Made by a program: the position numbers and the translations under genes
From: Myxococcota bacterium
GTDB lineage: Bacteria; Myxococcota_A; Polyangia; Polyangiales; Houyiibacteriaceae
Direction of reading: 5' to 3'
Length of the DNA stretch: 42,813 nt
NCBI GenBank assembly: GCA_020629955.1
Contig: JAHDCI010000024.1
Coordinates: forward strand, 1-42,813
Notes under the pieces: generated by a model
Told to the model about the DNA's origin: nothing
What the model saw: only the letters and a program-made list of their open reading frames with translations
Database searches by the model: none
Shown here: positions 20,767 to 28,929 of the stretch, piece by piece
Layout: each line of letters begins with the position of its first letter
How positions within the stretch are numbered: position 1 is the first letter of the stretch

Positions 20767-21628
20767 CAGAGCGGCGGAGCCAACCTACGCGGTTCGTTCC
20801 ATGACTGGTCGCGGTCATGCACGGATCGAACTTGAACCTGGCGTCGCGCTCTCCTGCACCGTCGAGAGCCGGAACGGGAAGCGGCTCGAGCTGCGAACGC
20901 GCGCGCCCAACTTTCTGGGCGAACGAATCCCGGAACTCGAAAAGCGGATTCGTGGGTCGATTCGTCGAGGCACCGTGACATTCACGATCGAGCTTGAAGG
21001 GATCGCGAATGAAACCGAGATCGATGTGGATGCGATTCGCGGCCTTCATGAACAGCTCAGAGATCTTCGCGACGAGCTCGGCACTCCGGACCTCAAGACA
21101 CTGCTCGCGCTGCCCGGCGCCACTCGGACCACGAAGCCGACGCTTTCAGAAGCGGCCGTTGAGGGGCTGCGAAACGCCACCGAGCTGGCGCTTTCGCGAT
21201 ATCGTGAGCACACCATCGCTGAGGGGATGGCGACCGCGGCAGCGCTCGAACGTCAGTTCTTGGTGATCGAAAACGCAGCGAAGGAAGCGCGAGATATCGA
21301 AGCGCAAGCGCACGCTATTCGAACATCCGAGCTTCGAGAGCGTCTTGTCGCGTCGCCGGTCGCAGAGACTCTTGCGGAAGAAGTGGCTGCGCTCCTCAAA
21401 GCGGATATTGGCGAGGAGCTTGAGCGTCTCGCGGCCCACCTCGAACTGGCGCGCTCCACTCTTTCGGAGGATGTCGCCGGTCGCCGGCTTGATTTCCTCG
21501 GCGCCGAAATGCTTCGAGAGGCGAATACGCTGGGCGCCAAGGTTTCCAGCGCCCGAGCCTCTCATCTCGCGATCGAAATCAAGCTCGCGTGTGAACGTAT
21601 CCGCGAGCAATCGATGAATCTCGCATGA
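20759..21628 (+). CDS. yicC: YicC/YloC family endoribonuclease
   Basis: The family signature VRSMTGRGHARIELEPG opens the protein and the C-terminal RRLDFLGAEMLREANTLGAKVSSA ... ACERIREQSMNLA closes it, both diagnostic for YicC/YloC, a hexameric RNase that acts on small RNAs and mRNAs. About 289 residues matches the family (E. coli 287). The start is uncertain: TTG at 20759 overlaps the DUF507 stop (TTGAGTAG) and has AAGAAG nine bases upstream; the ATG at 20801 would begin inside the conserved SMTG motif and is therefore less likely. In many bacteria gmk follows yicC; here the next gene is ttcA on the opposite strand. Confidence 0.92.
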   Translation: MSSRAAEPTYAVRSMTGRGHARIELEPGVALSCTVESRNGKRLELRTRAPNFLGERIPELEKRIRGSIRRGTVTFTIELEGIANETEIDVDAIRGLHEQLRDLRDELGTPDLKTLLALPGATRTTKPTLSEAAVEGLRNATELALSRYREHTIAEGMATAAALERQFLVIENAAKEARDIEAQAHAIRTSELRERLVASPVAETLAEEVAALLKADIGEELERLAAHLELARSTLSEDVAGRRLDFLGAEMLREANTLGAKVSSARASHLAIEIKLACERIREQSMNLA

Positions 21629-21679
21629 GCGAGGGCCGCGAGGTCAGGCTCTGTGGATTCGGGAAAACCCCTCGACAAA

Positions 21680-22540
21680 TTACGCCAGCGGCAAACGCTT
21701 CTTGCTCGCGATCGGTTTGGCGGCTGCATGCTCTGCTCGCGGCTTTGATTCGCCTTTGGGGCGAATATCCTCCGGCCGGACGTCCCACGCGCCAAGGACA
21801 TCCCGGTCGAGTAGGTGGGTCGGCCGGATATTGCCGAGCGCGTTGAGCATCACCGAACGAACACCTGGATGCTTCTTTTCCATTTCGAGCATCAAATCGC
21901 CCATCGCATCGCGCTGCATCTTCGGCTGCGAGCCGCAGAGATTGCACGGCAGGATCGGGAACTCCGAGAGCTCGGCGTATTCGGCGATCTTCTCTTCGGC
22001 ACATTCGATCATCGGGCGAATAACCTCGAAGCGCCCATCGTCCGTGCGGTACTTCGCCGGCATCGCTTGCATCTTGCCGCTGAAGAAGAGGTTCATCAGG
22101 AAGGTCTCGAGGGTGTCCTCTCGGTGGTGGCCGAGGGCGATTTTGTTGCAGCCGAGTCGCTCCGCTGCCGTGTAGAGAATGCCGCGGCGGAGGCGAGAGC
22201 ATAGCGAGCAGTAGGTCCCGCCTTCCTTCACCTTGTCGACGACGACCGAGTAGGTGTTCTCCTGCAAGATCTCAAAATCGTACCCAGAAGCCTCCAGCCA
22301 GTCCTGAAGGGGCTTTCCGTTGTAACCCGGCTGAACCTGATCGAGGTGAACAGCCGTCAGCTTCACGTCGAAGGGCAGCCGCGCTTTGAGTTCGTGGAGC
22401 AGAACGAGCATCGTATAGCTGTCTTTTCCGCCACTAATGGCGACCATCACGTGATCATCGGGCTCGAGGAGCTGCCAGCGCTCCGAGGTCTTTTTGATGA
22501 CGCGTGAAAGCTGCTTTCCGAGTTGTCGATGCCGGCTCAT
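21680..22540 (-). CDS. ttcA: TtcA-type tRNA 2-thiocytidine synthetase
   Basis: The 286-residue protein has the PP-loop ATP-binding motif ISGGKDSY (residues about 35-42), TYCSLCSRLRRG with the CxxC pair, ALGHHREDTLETFLMNLFFSGKM and a further Cys pair (LPCNLCGSQP). These are the hallmarks of TtcA, an iron-sulfur enzyme that thiolates C32 of certain tRNAs. The open frame extends 20 codons upstream to 22600 (MFSFDALGGRLALGVSC), but MSRHRQLGKQLSRVIKK at 22540 matches the normal start just before the PP-loop domain. The last 50 residues are Lys/Arg/Pro-rich and look like an unstructured tail. It converges on yicC with about 50 bases between stops and is divergent from the Crp/Fnr gene. Confidence 0.93.
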   Translation of the reverse strand: MSRHRQLGKQLSRVIKKTSERWQLLEPDDHVMVAISGGKDSYTMLVLLHELKARLPFDVKLTAVHLDQVQPGYNGKPLQDWLEASGYDFEILQENTYSVVVDKVKEGGTYCSLCSRLRRGILYTAAERLGCNKIALGHHREDTLETFLMNLFFSGKMQAMPAKYRTDDGRFEVIRPMIECAEEKIAEYAELSEFPILPCNLCGSQPKMQRDAMGDLMLEMEKKHPGVRSVMLNALGNIRPTHLLDRDVLGAWDVRPEDIRPKGESKPRAEHAAAKPIASKKRLPLA

Positions 22541-22654
22541 AGGAGCCAAGCATGACACACCCAGGGCAAGGCGCCCGCCCAACGCGTCGAAAGAGAACAC
22601 ACTAATTTACCTTTCGGCACTGGAGTTTCGGCGCGGGTGAACTAGGGTTCGTTC

Positions 22655-23365
22655 ATGGCCATCGCACCGCGTTCTCCGGAAGAACTTCTTCGTGACGTCC
22701 GCTCTATCCGCGACCTTCCCCCGAATGATCTTCGCGCGCTCGCGGAGGCCGCCGAGGTGCGCAAGGCGGCGAGAGGACGAACCTTTTTCACCGATGGCCA
22801 AGAGGCCGAAGGCTTCTGGATTGTCCGCACCGGTGAGGTCAAGCTCGTCAAGAGCGGCCGTGACGCGAGGGAGCAGATCCTCTATCTCGCGCGCCCTGGT
22901 CGGCCGATTCTCGAAGGGGTCCGTTTTGATGGCGGAAAGTACCCCGCGAGCGCCGTCGCGATGCGTGCGGCGAGCGCGCTTCTGATCTCAAATGACCACC
23001 TTCGCTCGCTTGGTGAAAAACGCCCGAATCTCTTCCAGATCCTCATCGATCTGAAATCCCACCGTACGGAGCGGAATCTTCAGCTCATCAGTGACCTTTC
23101 ACTGCGAACTGTGCCCGCCCGGATCGCCTCTTTCATCTACTCGTTGGCCCTGATGCGCGAGTCGAAGGGGCAGGATGCGCGAAACTTCATGCGTGATCTC
23201 ACCACGGAAACCGTCGCAGGCCGACTTGGAACCGTTCGAGAAGAAATCTCTCGCGGACTCGCGCAACTGGAGAAAAAGGGTGCGATCAACGTCGATCCCG
23301 ATATGATTGAAATCGTCGATATGGAACGACTTGAAGAACTGGCCTACGGGAAGAAACGTCCGTGA
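22655..23365 (+). CDS. Crp/Fnr family transcriptional regulator
   Basis: The 236-residue protein has an N-terminal cyclic-nucleotide-type beta-roll (RTFFTDGQEAEGFWIVRTGEVKLVKSGRDAREQILYLARPG), a long dimerisation helix (DLKSHRTERNLQLISDLSLRTVPARIASFIYSL) and a C-terminal winged helix-turn-helix (LTTETVAGRLGTVREEISRGLAQLEKKGAINV). The N-terminal Cys residues that hold the FNR iron-sulfur cluster are missing, so it is not an Fnr oxygen sensor of that type; the ligand is unknown. A short symmetric GAAC-TAGG-GTTC lies just ahead of the start (near 22639) and could be an autoregulatory site, with low confidence. The stop TGA overlaps the GTG of the next gene, so the lipoprotein behind it is co-translated. 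Confidence 0.88.
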   Translation: MAIAPRSPEELLRDVRSIRDLPPNDLRALAEAAEVRKAARGRTFFTDGQEAEGFWIVRTGEVKLVKSGRDAREQILYLARPGRPILEGVRFDGGKYPASAVAMRAASALLISNDHLRSLGEKRPNLFQILIDLKSHRTERNLQLISDLSLRTVPARIASFIYSLALMRESKGQDARNFMRDLTTETVAGRLGTVREEISRGLAQLEKKGAINVDPDMIEIVDMERLEELAYGKKRP

Positions 23366-23829
23366 TTTTTCACTCCCGGTTTCGGAATCAGATGGGCGCC
23401 TTTTCGGGCGCCTGCCTCGTTTTGGCGAGCATTTTGTTTTTTGGCGGGTGCTCCGACGAGGAAGCGCGAACCGGCGCGATTGGCCACGCGTGCCTGAACT
23501 CCAGTGAGTGCGAGCCCGAAAACGAGTGCTTTCCGAGCCGAGCGATGGGCGAGGTCTGCATGCTGCGATGCGATGCGAACGCAGACCGCCTTTGCGAAGG
23601 CGGCGAAGTCTGCCTCGACGCTGCCGGCGGTGATATTTGTTATCTTGGCGGAACGCTGATGGAAGGCGAAACTTGCGCCGCGTCGGACGAGTGCGTTCTT
23701 GGGAACGTATGCGTTAGCCAGGGGGATGGTTCTCGCTGTGAACGAGCTTGCGATCTTCGGGACCCGATCTGCCCGGAGGGCGAAAGCTGCATGGCGCTCG
23801 GCGGCGAAATCCGCGGCTTCTGTCAGTAG
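23362..23829 (+). CDS. Small Cys-rich lipoprotein
   Basis: From the GTG at 23362, which overlaps the regulator's stop (GTGA), the 155-residue product has a basic start (MIFHSRFRNQ), a hydrophobic run (ACLVLASILFFGG) and a lipobox Cys. The mature part contains about 17 cysteines arranged in repeated short loops such as ACLNSSECEPENECF, GEVCMLRCDANADRLCEGGEVCLD and ACDLRDPICPEGESC. It resembles the Cys-rich head of the lipoprotein at 8290-10698 (same EC-x-x-G-x-x-C style), suggesting related disulfide-rich surface modules. An alternative start is the ATG at 23392. Function is unknown. Confidence 0.75.
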   Translation: MIFHSRFRNQMGAFSGACLVLASILFFGGCSDEEARTGAIGHACLNSSECEPENECFPSRAMGEVCMLRCDANADRLCEGGEVCLDAAGGDICYLGGTLMEGETCAASDECVLGNVCVSQGDGSRCERACDLRDPICPEGESCMALGGEIRGFCQ

Positions 23830-23831
23830 TC

Positions 23832-24263
23832 ATGTACGAGACTTCTCTGAAGGTTCGCTTCGGTGACGAAGACCACGCGCGGATCGCGTATTTTCCGCGC
23901 ATCGTTCATTTTTTTCACTGTGCCTTCGAGGACTTCTTCGATGACCACGGTCATCCCTACCGGAAGGTGCTCGACGAAGATGGCTATGGCTGGCCCGCCG
24001 TTGGTCTGAACGTCGACTTCATGCGGCCGATCCGCTTCGGCGAGATTCTCAAGATTCAAGTCTGGGTGGAGAGGCTGGGCTCGAAGAGTGCGACCTTTGG
24101 TTATCGCGCGCACCTCGCTGGAAAGACCGCCGCGCTCGCGCAGGTCACCGTGGCTTGCATTGGCATGGAGAGCTTTGGTGCGGTGGAGATTCCAGAGCCC
24201 TATCGCTCCCTCTTTGCGGAACATTTGCAGCCCGGACATTCCGAGTCGCTGAAAGAACGGTGA
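23832..24263 (+). CDS. Hotdog-fold acyl-CoA thioesterase (4-hydroxybenzoyl-CoA thioesterase type)
   Basis: The 143-residue protein from the ATG at 23832 starts VRFGDEDHARIAYFPRIVHFFHCAFEDFF, the conserved motif with an Asp nucleophile/base and a Tyr-Phe pair at the start of the central helix typical of hotdog thioesterases. GLNVDFMRPIRFGEILKIQVWVERLG and GYRAHLAGKTAALAQVTVACIGM complete the fold. Such enzymes hydrolyse acyl- or aryl-CoA esters; the substrate is unknown. The frame is open from 23748 but the upstream part overlaps the preceding gene in another frame and is not conserved-looking. Only two bases separate the upstream stop from this ATG, so it shares the operon. Confidence 0.82.
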   Translation: MYETSLKVRFGDEDHARIAYFPRIVHFFHCAFEDFFDDHGHPYRKVLDEDGYGWPAVGLNVDFMRPIRFGEILKIQVWVERLGSKSATFGYRAHLAGKTAALAQVTVACIGMESFGAVEIPEPYRSLFAEHLQPGHSESLKER

Positions 24264-24272
24264 CGGAAAACA

Positions 24273-24302
24273 AAAGGCCCGCAGCCAGAGCCGCGGGCCT
24301 TT
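24273..24302. terminator. Bidirectional rho-independent terminator
   Basis: AAAGGCCCGC (24273-24282) and GCGGGCCTTT (24293-24302) form a perfect 10-bp stem with a 10-base loop. A-rich bases precede it and TTTCG follows, so it can serve the convergent thioesterase and lipoprotein genes on both strands. Confidence 0.9.
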
Positions 24303-24318
24303 CGTTTGAAAGCGTCGC

Positions 24319-25740
24319 TTATTCCGCGAAGTTCCAGCGGCCAAGCTCGGACACCGTGCCGTCTTCGCCAACTTCAAGTCGAACCAGACCGGCGGTCGCG
24401 CGGGTTCCGTTTGCCTCGCCGAATCCGCAGGGGCTGTAGCCGAGGCAAGAGACCCAAAGCTCCGAGTCGGAGCCTGGCACTGCGCGCACGCTGCCGCAGT
24501 TCGCAAGACCGTCGATCGCATGCATCGTGGTGATCGACGCATCGGAGGGATCGATCACCGCAACAACGCCTTCGCCCGCCGCGAGCGCCGTTCCGAAGAG
24601 GCTCTCGGGAAGACGGGCGAGACCGACGACCGCATGGCCGCTGCGCGCGATGACCTGAGAAGGACGCGCGAGGGTCTGAACTTCCGCGTTCATCATGGTG
24701 CCAGAATCGTGTCCCAGGACCGTGGCGTTCAGCGGCGAGAAATCAACGCGGGCGCCGGTGGCTTCCAGCGTATCGGCGGAGAACGCGATCAAATCGTTTC
24801 CTTCGTCCGTGCCTTGCTCCATCCGCGTCGCCCAGACGGTGTCGCCGACCACGATATAATCCTGGAGGTTGGCGTCGAAATCGGCCGAGGAAACCCGCGC
24901 CTGCGCGATGAGCGATCCGTCACCACAAAGGCGCGTGATCACATTGGTTCCGAGACGGTCCGCGACGCCGATCACGCCACCGGCCTCGAGGCTCGGAAGT
25001 GCGACGTCACCGCTGAGCGCGGCGACCAGGCCGGCGCCGGTCGAGCCCGAGTTGAACCATTCGTCGTCGAGGACTTCGTAGTCGGCGTCGAGAACCGCGA
25101 GTGCCGAGCTCGTGTAGTCGGAGCGAAGCACGAGCACGCTTGGGGTTCCACTCAGCGCGTCAAGAGGGGAGTTATCGCCACCTTCGCAGGTGCCTTCCGC
25201 AACGAGTGCGACGGCGCGTGGGGGAAGGGTAGCATTGCCGACGGCAATGGTTCCCGTAAGCGTCGGCGGGTTCGCGCTGATGTCGAAGCGAAGAACGCCA
25301 GGCCCTTCGGAGGAAGCGCTTGGGAAGAGGGCTTCCTCACCATTGACGACACCGATGCCGACTGAAAACGCGTCGTCCACCGTGTGCACGAGTGTTTGCT
25401 CTTCGGAATCGAGATCCACAAGAACGATGCGGTCGCCAGAAACACCAAACTCGCCCGTAATCACCGCGAGCGCCTGCGCGCCACCGATGGGAAGCAGGCT
25501 TCCGGTCGCGAGGTCCGCCGTTCCGCTCGGTTCTGGGAAGGGGCATACTTCTTCGACGGGGGCAGCGTCATCTTCCGCGTCGGGAGTATCACTGTCTTCG
25601 GTATCGGCGTCCGCAGAGTCGCCGTCCATCGTGTCCGCATCGGCGGTGTCGGCGTCCGTTCCGCCATCCAGCATCGCGCTGTCATCGTCGCCACAAGCGA
25701 TCGCCAATACTAGCGAGAGAAGGAGGATGAGCTTTTTCAT
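24319..25740 (-). CDS. Beta-propeller-like lipoprotein encoded after the B12-riboswitch TonB-dependent receptor
   Basis: This 473-residue product starts MKKLILLLSLVLAIACGDDD, a classic lipoprotein signal, followed by a 45-residue Asp/Ala/Thr linker (TDADTADADTMDGDSADADT and similar). The body has repeated propeller-like blades (GDRIVLVDLDSEEQTLVHTV, SVLVLRSDYTSSALAVLDADY, GGVIGVADRLGTNVITRL, DYIVVGDTVWATRMEQG, EGVVAVIDPSDASITTMHAIDG, SELWVSCLGYSPCGFGEANG). No enzyme motif is visible. Its start overlaps the receptor's stop in ATGA and its Shine-Dalgarno lies inside the receptor gene, so both are under the cobalamin riboswitch. Propeller lipoproteins beside BtuB (BtuG in Bacteroides) capture B12 at the surface; a similar role here is a plausible inference. 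Confidence 0.8.
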   Translation of the reverse strand: MKKLILLLSLVLAIACGDDDSAMLDGGTDADTADADTMDGDSADADTEDSDTPDAEDDAAPVEEVCPFPEPSGTADLATGSLLPIGGAQALAVITGEFGVSGDRIVLVDLDSEEQTLVHTVDDAFSVGIGVVNGEEALFPSASSEGPGVLRFDISANPPTLTGTIAVGNATLPPRAVALVAEGTCEGGDNSPLDALSGTPSVLVLRSDYTSSALAVLDADYEVLDDEWFNSGSTGAGLVAALSGDVALPSLEAGGVIGVADRLGTNVITRLCGDGSLIAQARVSSADFDANLQDYIVVGDTVWATRMEQGTDEGNDLIAFSADTLEATGARVDFSPLNATVLGHDSGTMMNAEVQTLARPSQVIARSGHAVVGLARLPESLFGTALAAGEGVVAVIDPSDASITTMHAIDGLANCGSVRAVPGSDSELWVSCLGYSPCGFGEANGTRATAGLVRLEVGEDGTVSELGRWNFAE

Positions 25741-27701
25741 TGTATGAGGTCCTTTTGATAAGCGATAGAAATCCGAAGAGTCCTTCCCGGCAGCGGGAAG
25801 CCCACGAAGTCTTGGCCGCGACGATCGAAAACGTCGCGAAGTTGGATGCGCGCGGTGAACGCGTGAAAGCTGGCATCGAGGGAAAGGTCGACCCAGGTGA
25901 GGCGCGGAAGCTCGACGAGATTCGCCGGGTCCGCATAGGTGGCGCCGCGCATTCGAATGGCGGCACTCGGTCGAATCGAAACCGGCCCGATCGAGTGGGC
26001 GCTCGCAAGCTCCGAAAAGATCTGATGCTGGGGGCGCCAGTGCAGCGCAAGTCCGTCGCCAGCGTCCGTGTATAGAAAGGTGTAGGAAGCCTGCGCTTCG
26101 AGAAAGCCGATCTTTCCCCGGAAACCAAGCTCTGCGCCCGTGAGCGTTGCGGAGGTAATATTCTCCGCGCGCGCCGTGAACTGCGAGGTGAGCCGGTAAC
26201 GAATGAGGTCGTTCATCGAACGGTGAAAGCCTCGTGCTTCGAGAGATGCGTTGAGCGGGCCAAGCTCCCCTTGCGCGATCACGCCGGCATCGAACGAAAG
26301 GCCAGATTCCACCCGAAGCCCGGGGCTTGGTAGAAGCGTGCCGCGGTTCCCATAGCGCTCCCGAATGGAAGGCAGGCGGCCTCCGGAAGCGAGCGACGCA
26401 ACGACACGAACGTTCGGCGCGAGGGCAAGGCTGCCGGCCAATCGGAAGGTTGGAAGGTTCTGTGATTCCGGTTCGTTCCCGGCGACCTCAATGGTCTCGG
26501 AGTGCTCCACTCGGGCGGACGCGCGGAGCTCAGCCTCGCGGTCTCCGATTTCGCCGTGGAGCCGAGCCTCTGCGCCGATCGAAAAGCGGGTCCGTAGGCT
26601 GGTTTCGGCTTCGGTGAGCAACGCATTTTCGGCGGTGCGGACATCGTGCGTCACCGTGCCGACGCTCATGAGTGAGAGCCACGGCAATAGGTGCGCCGTG
26701 CCCGCCATTCGTAGGAATGCCCGTGCGTAGCGGTCGTCGCTAGCCTCTGCGTAGAGACCAATTTCGCGGTTGGGATCGAAGAATCGATGTCGCTGCGCAC
26801 CACCCCCCGCGGCGAGCTGAAACTCGCCTCGTTCTCCTCGGAAAGAATATCCAAGCGAGCCTACGATTCGGGCGTTGGTCTGATGCGTGTCGAGCGCAGG
26901 AGTAGGGCCAGCGCCTGGAGCTCCGCCGCGCCGACCCACGCCCATGACGACGGCAGCAAGCTCGTGAGGCCCTGTCGCGTAGCGAAGATGAAGGAGCCCG
27001 CTCGCAAGTTCGACTTCGGCGTTTTCCCGTCGCGCTTCAAAGTCGTCCGTCGGATCAAAGCGGGTCGCGTTGTCGTGTTGGTATCGGAAGTCGTTATCGC
27101 TGCGCTCAATCGACGCTGCGCCGCTTACGAAAAGCCTCCGATTGCCACCGCGGGCGCGAACGCGAACTCCGACAAAACCGTTCGAGCCGACTTCCGTTTC
27201 GGCGCCAAGTCGCGCGCCTCGAGTCGGCATTCGAAGCTGAAGGACGCCCCCCATCGCCGCGCTGCTCAACCACGCTGGCGCGCCCCCTCGGTAGATACGA
27301 AGTTCATCGATGCCGGCGAGAGAGACGAGCGCGAGGTTCGCCGCGCCGGTATCCGGCCCACTGATCGGAAGCCAGTCGAGGTAGAGGTCTGTGTGGCTTG
27401 TATCGGAGCCCCGAATGGAAAGCCCGGAAAAGGCGCCAAGGCCGCCGGTCCGGAGGACGTTTGCTCCAGGAACTCGGTCGAGGGAGCGACCGATATCGCT
27501 TTGGCCTTCGACTGGGACCCGGGTGCTCGTCGCGGTGCTGTCTTCGCTTGCCGGCGCTTGGATTTCCGCCGCAGCGCCGAACGCCTGCGCATATCCCCGC
27601 GCCGCGCTGAAAAGCGCTGCGATGACGAGGATGAAGGTGCGGGCGTGCATAAAAGTCGAAAAAAGGGTGCACGCAGATACACGGGAGCCGTGGCGTCCCA
27701 T
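25737..27701 (-). CDS. TonB-dependent outer-membrane receptor, likely for cobalamin
   Basis: The 654-residue protein has a long N-terminal signal (hydrophobic core TFILVIAALFSAARGYAQA), a plug domain (DIGRSLDRVPGANVLRTGGLGAFSGLSIRGSD, then IDELRIYRGGAPAWLSSAAMGGVLQLRMP) and alternating barrel strands to the end. This is BtuB-like in size and plug features. I use the ATG at 27701 because AGGAG (27709-27705) lies just upstream and is the target of the riboswitch expression hairpin; the downstream ATG at 27650 has no ribosome binding site. The cobalamin riboswitch directly upstream strongly suggests that corrinoids are the substrate. The last strand (RTLRISIAY) is followed by QKDLIQ, whose codons also carry the Shine-Dalgarno of the next gene. 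Confidence 0.9.
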   Translation of the reverse strand: MGRHGSRVSACTLFSTFMHARTFILVIAALFSAARGYAQAFGAAAEIQAPASEDSTATSTRVPVEGQSDIGRSLDRVPGANVLRTGGLGAFSGLSIRGSDTSHTDLYLDWLPISGPDTGAANLALVSLAGIDELRIYRGGAPAWLSSAAMGGVLQLRMPTRGARLGAETEVGSNGFVGVRVRARGGNRRLFVSGAASIERSDNDFRYQHDNATRFDPTDDFEARRENAEVELASGLLHLRYATGPHELAAVVMGVGRRGGAPGAGPTPALDTHQTNARIVGSLGYSFRGERGEFQLAAGGGAQRHRFFDPNREIGLYAEASDDRYARAFLRMAGTAHLLPWLSLMSVGTVTHDVRTAENALLTEAETSLRTRFSIGAEARLHGEIGDREAELRASARVEHSETIEVAGNEPESQNLPTFRLAGSLALAPNVRVVASLASGGRLPSIRERYGNRGTLLPSPGLRVESGLSFDAGVIAQGELGPLNASLEARGFHRSMNDLIRYRLTSQFTARAENITSATLTGAELGFRGKIGFLEAQASYTFLYTDAGDGLALHWRPQHQIFSELASAHSIGPVSIRPSAAIRMRGATYADPANLVELPRLTWVDLSLDASFHAFTARIQLRDVFDRRGQDFVGFPLPGRTLRISIAYQKDLIQ

Positions 27702-27704
27702 GTT

Positions 27705-27735
27705 CTCCTAGTGCCAATCCCCGAGGCTTGAGGAG
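27705..27735 (-). promoter_or_regulatory. Putative Shine-Dalgarno-sequestering hairpin of the cobalamin riboswitch
   Basis: On the minus strand CTCCT (27735-27731) can pair with AGGAG (27709-27705), reinforced by GCC/GGC inside. AGGAG is the ribosome binding site three bases before the ATG at 27701. Forming this hairpin would block translation of the receptor, so it is the likely expression platform. Confidence 0.65.
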
Positions 27736-27888
27736 TCGTGATGAGAGGCAGGTTTCCGGGCTCGTGGTCCGCCATCTTCTCCTTCCCAGCTTTCGCCAGT
27801 GGCTGTTGAAGATGCCGATTGACCACCTACCGTGGCGGGTCCGCGTCGGCCTTAAACCGACTTCCCTTTTGAACCTTCTTTGTTTCCT
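27736..27888 (-). ncRNA. Cobalamin riboswitch
   Basis: Read on the minus strand, the conserved elements occur in the right order: AAAAGGGAAG then GTCGG-TTTAAGG-CCGAC (27869-27841 region), GCGGACCCGCCACGGTAG, AGCCACTGG (around 27804-27796), GGGAAGG (27787-27781) and GAGCCCGGAAACCTGCC (27763-27747), the variant of the B12-box consensus GCCAGGAGACCTGCC. The 5' limit is approximate. It precedes the TonB-dependent receptor gene by about 35 bases and should shut off the receptor and lipoprotein when adenosyl- or methylcobalamin is abundant. Confidence 0.93.
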
Positions 27889-28155
27889 TCGAAGGCCTGT
27901 CCCTCATCGAGGGACCTCTTTCACAAAAGTTCACAATTGGTATGAACGCCCTGACTCTGCGCGCGACGACGCTCCGCGTCAAGGCGAGGATGAAGGCGGC
28001 AATTTGCGAGCATGTTTTCATGGTCGCGCCGTAAGTTTCGCGAAGCCTCTTGATCCGAACGCGGTTCACCACTGTTTTGCCGGCGTAAATCGAGGTGTCG
28101 AAAGAGCTCCCGTGTCGGCTTGCGTTTGATTCTATTTCTGAGTCACCATTCAGTT
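27889..28155. other. Intergenic region between the riboswitch and the TetR gene
   Basis: This stretch must hold the promoter of the minus-strand riboswitch transcript and the plus-strand promoter of the TetR gene. A weak 14-base symmetric TGAGTCACCATTCA (about 28140-28153) lies directly before the TetR ATG and could be its operator. An 81-codon minus-strand frame (27827-28072) overlaps the riboswitch and is not called. Confidence 0.45.
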
Positions 28156-28776
28156 ATGGCGCGGAAGCGAAATGGCGAGAAGCGAGAGCGTATCCTTCAG
28201 GCGGCGACGAAAGTCTTCGCGAAGAATGGATTTTACGCCACTCGGGTCAGCGAAATCGCAAAGGCAGCTGGCGTCGCGGACGGCACGATCTACCTCTACT
28301 TCGAAAACAAGGACCACGTATTGGTCTCCATTTTCGAAGACCGAATCAGCCGCCTCTTGCGCATTCTCGAAGAGGTCGCGGACCGAAATGAAGGGCCCTT
28401 TGAGCGCCTGAAGAAAATCATTGAGCTCCAGCTTGGCTTGCTTGAAGAGCAGCGTGACCTCGCGGAGGTCATTACGGTGAACCTTCGGCAGAGCTCGAAG
28501 CTATTGAAGCAATACGCGACGCCGCTCTTTGTTCGCTATCTGCAAGTGGTCGGCGCCGTGGTCGCGCAGGGACAACAGCAAGGCGTGATCCGCGCCGACG
28601 TACATCCGATGGTCGTCTCCCGCTCGCTCTGGGGCGCGCTCGATGGGCTCGCGCTGACTTGGGCGCTGAGTCCGGATCGCGAGCCAACACCCGAGCGCTT
28701 GAGGACTGCAGCGGGTCAGTTCGCGGATTTTTTCCTCGCAGGGCTACGGGTCGCCGCTCCGCACGGGGAGCGCTAA
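28156..28776 (+). CDS. TetR/AcrR family transcriptional regulator
   Basis: The 206-residue protein begins MARKRNGEKRERILQAATKVFAKNGFYATRVSEIAKAAGVADGTIYLYFENKDHVLVSIFED, the full TetR helix-turn-helix with the conserved GTIYLYFxNKD segment. The C-terminal half is a helical ligand and dimerisation domain (LRQSSKLLKQYATPLF, SRSLWGALDGLALTWAL). It is followed 153 bases later by a long-chain acyl-CoA ligase gene on the same strand; TetR regulators of the FadR/FadP type control fatty-acid degradation and respond to acyl-CoA, which is a reasonable guess here. The frame opens further upstream at 28120, but the ATG at 28156 is at the family start. Confidence 0.88.
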   Translation: MARKRNGEKRERILQAATKVFAKNGFYATRVSEIAKAAGVADGTIYLYFENKDHVLVSIFEDRISRLLRILEEVADRNEGPFERLKKIIELQLGLLEEQRDLAEVITVNLRQSSKLLKQYATPLFVRYLQVVGAVVAQGQQQGVIRADVHPMVVSRSLWGALDGLALTWALSPDREPTPERLRTAAGQFADFFLAGLRVAAPHGER

Positions 28777-28929
28777 CGAAACGCTTTCCGAGGAGGGCTC
28801 CGCTCCGTGGAAGGCCCGAATGCAAATGCGAACGCGGTACGCGTGGCGAATATCGTACAATTATCCATTTCAGCCATTGTCGGACGGGCGATGTCACGGT
28901 AGGAATCTCTCTTCAAAGGAGCGCCCTCA

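Noticed and set aside
27827-28072. 81-codon minus-strand open frame upstream of the receptor
   Set aside because: Its 3' half is the cobalamin riboswitch aptamer, so it is more likely leader sequence than a gene.
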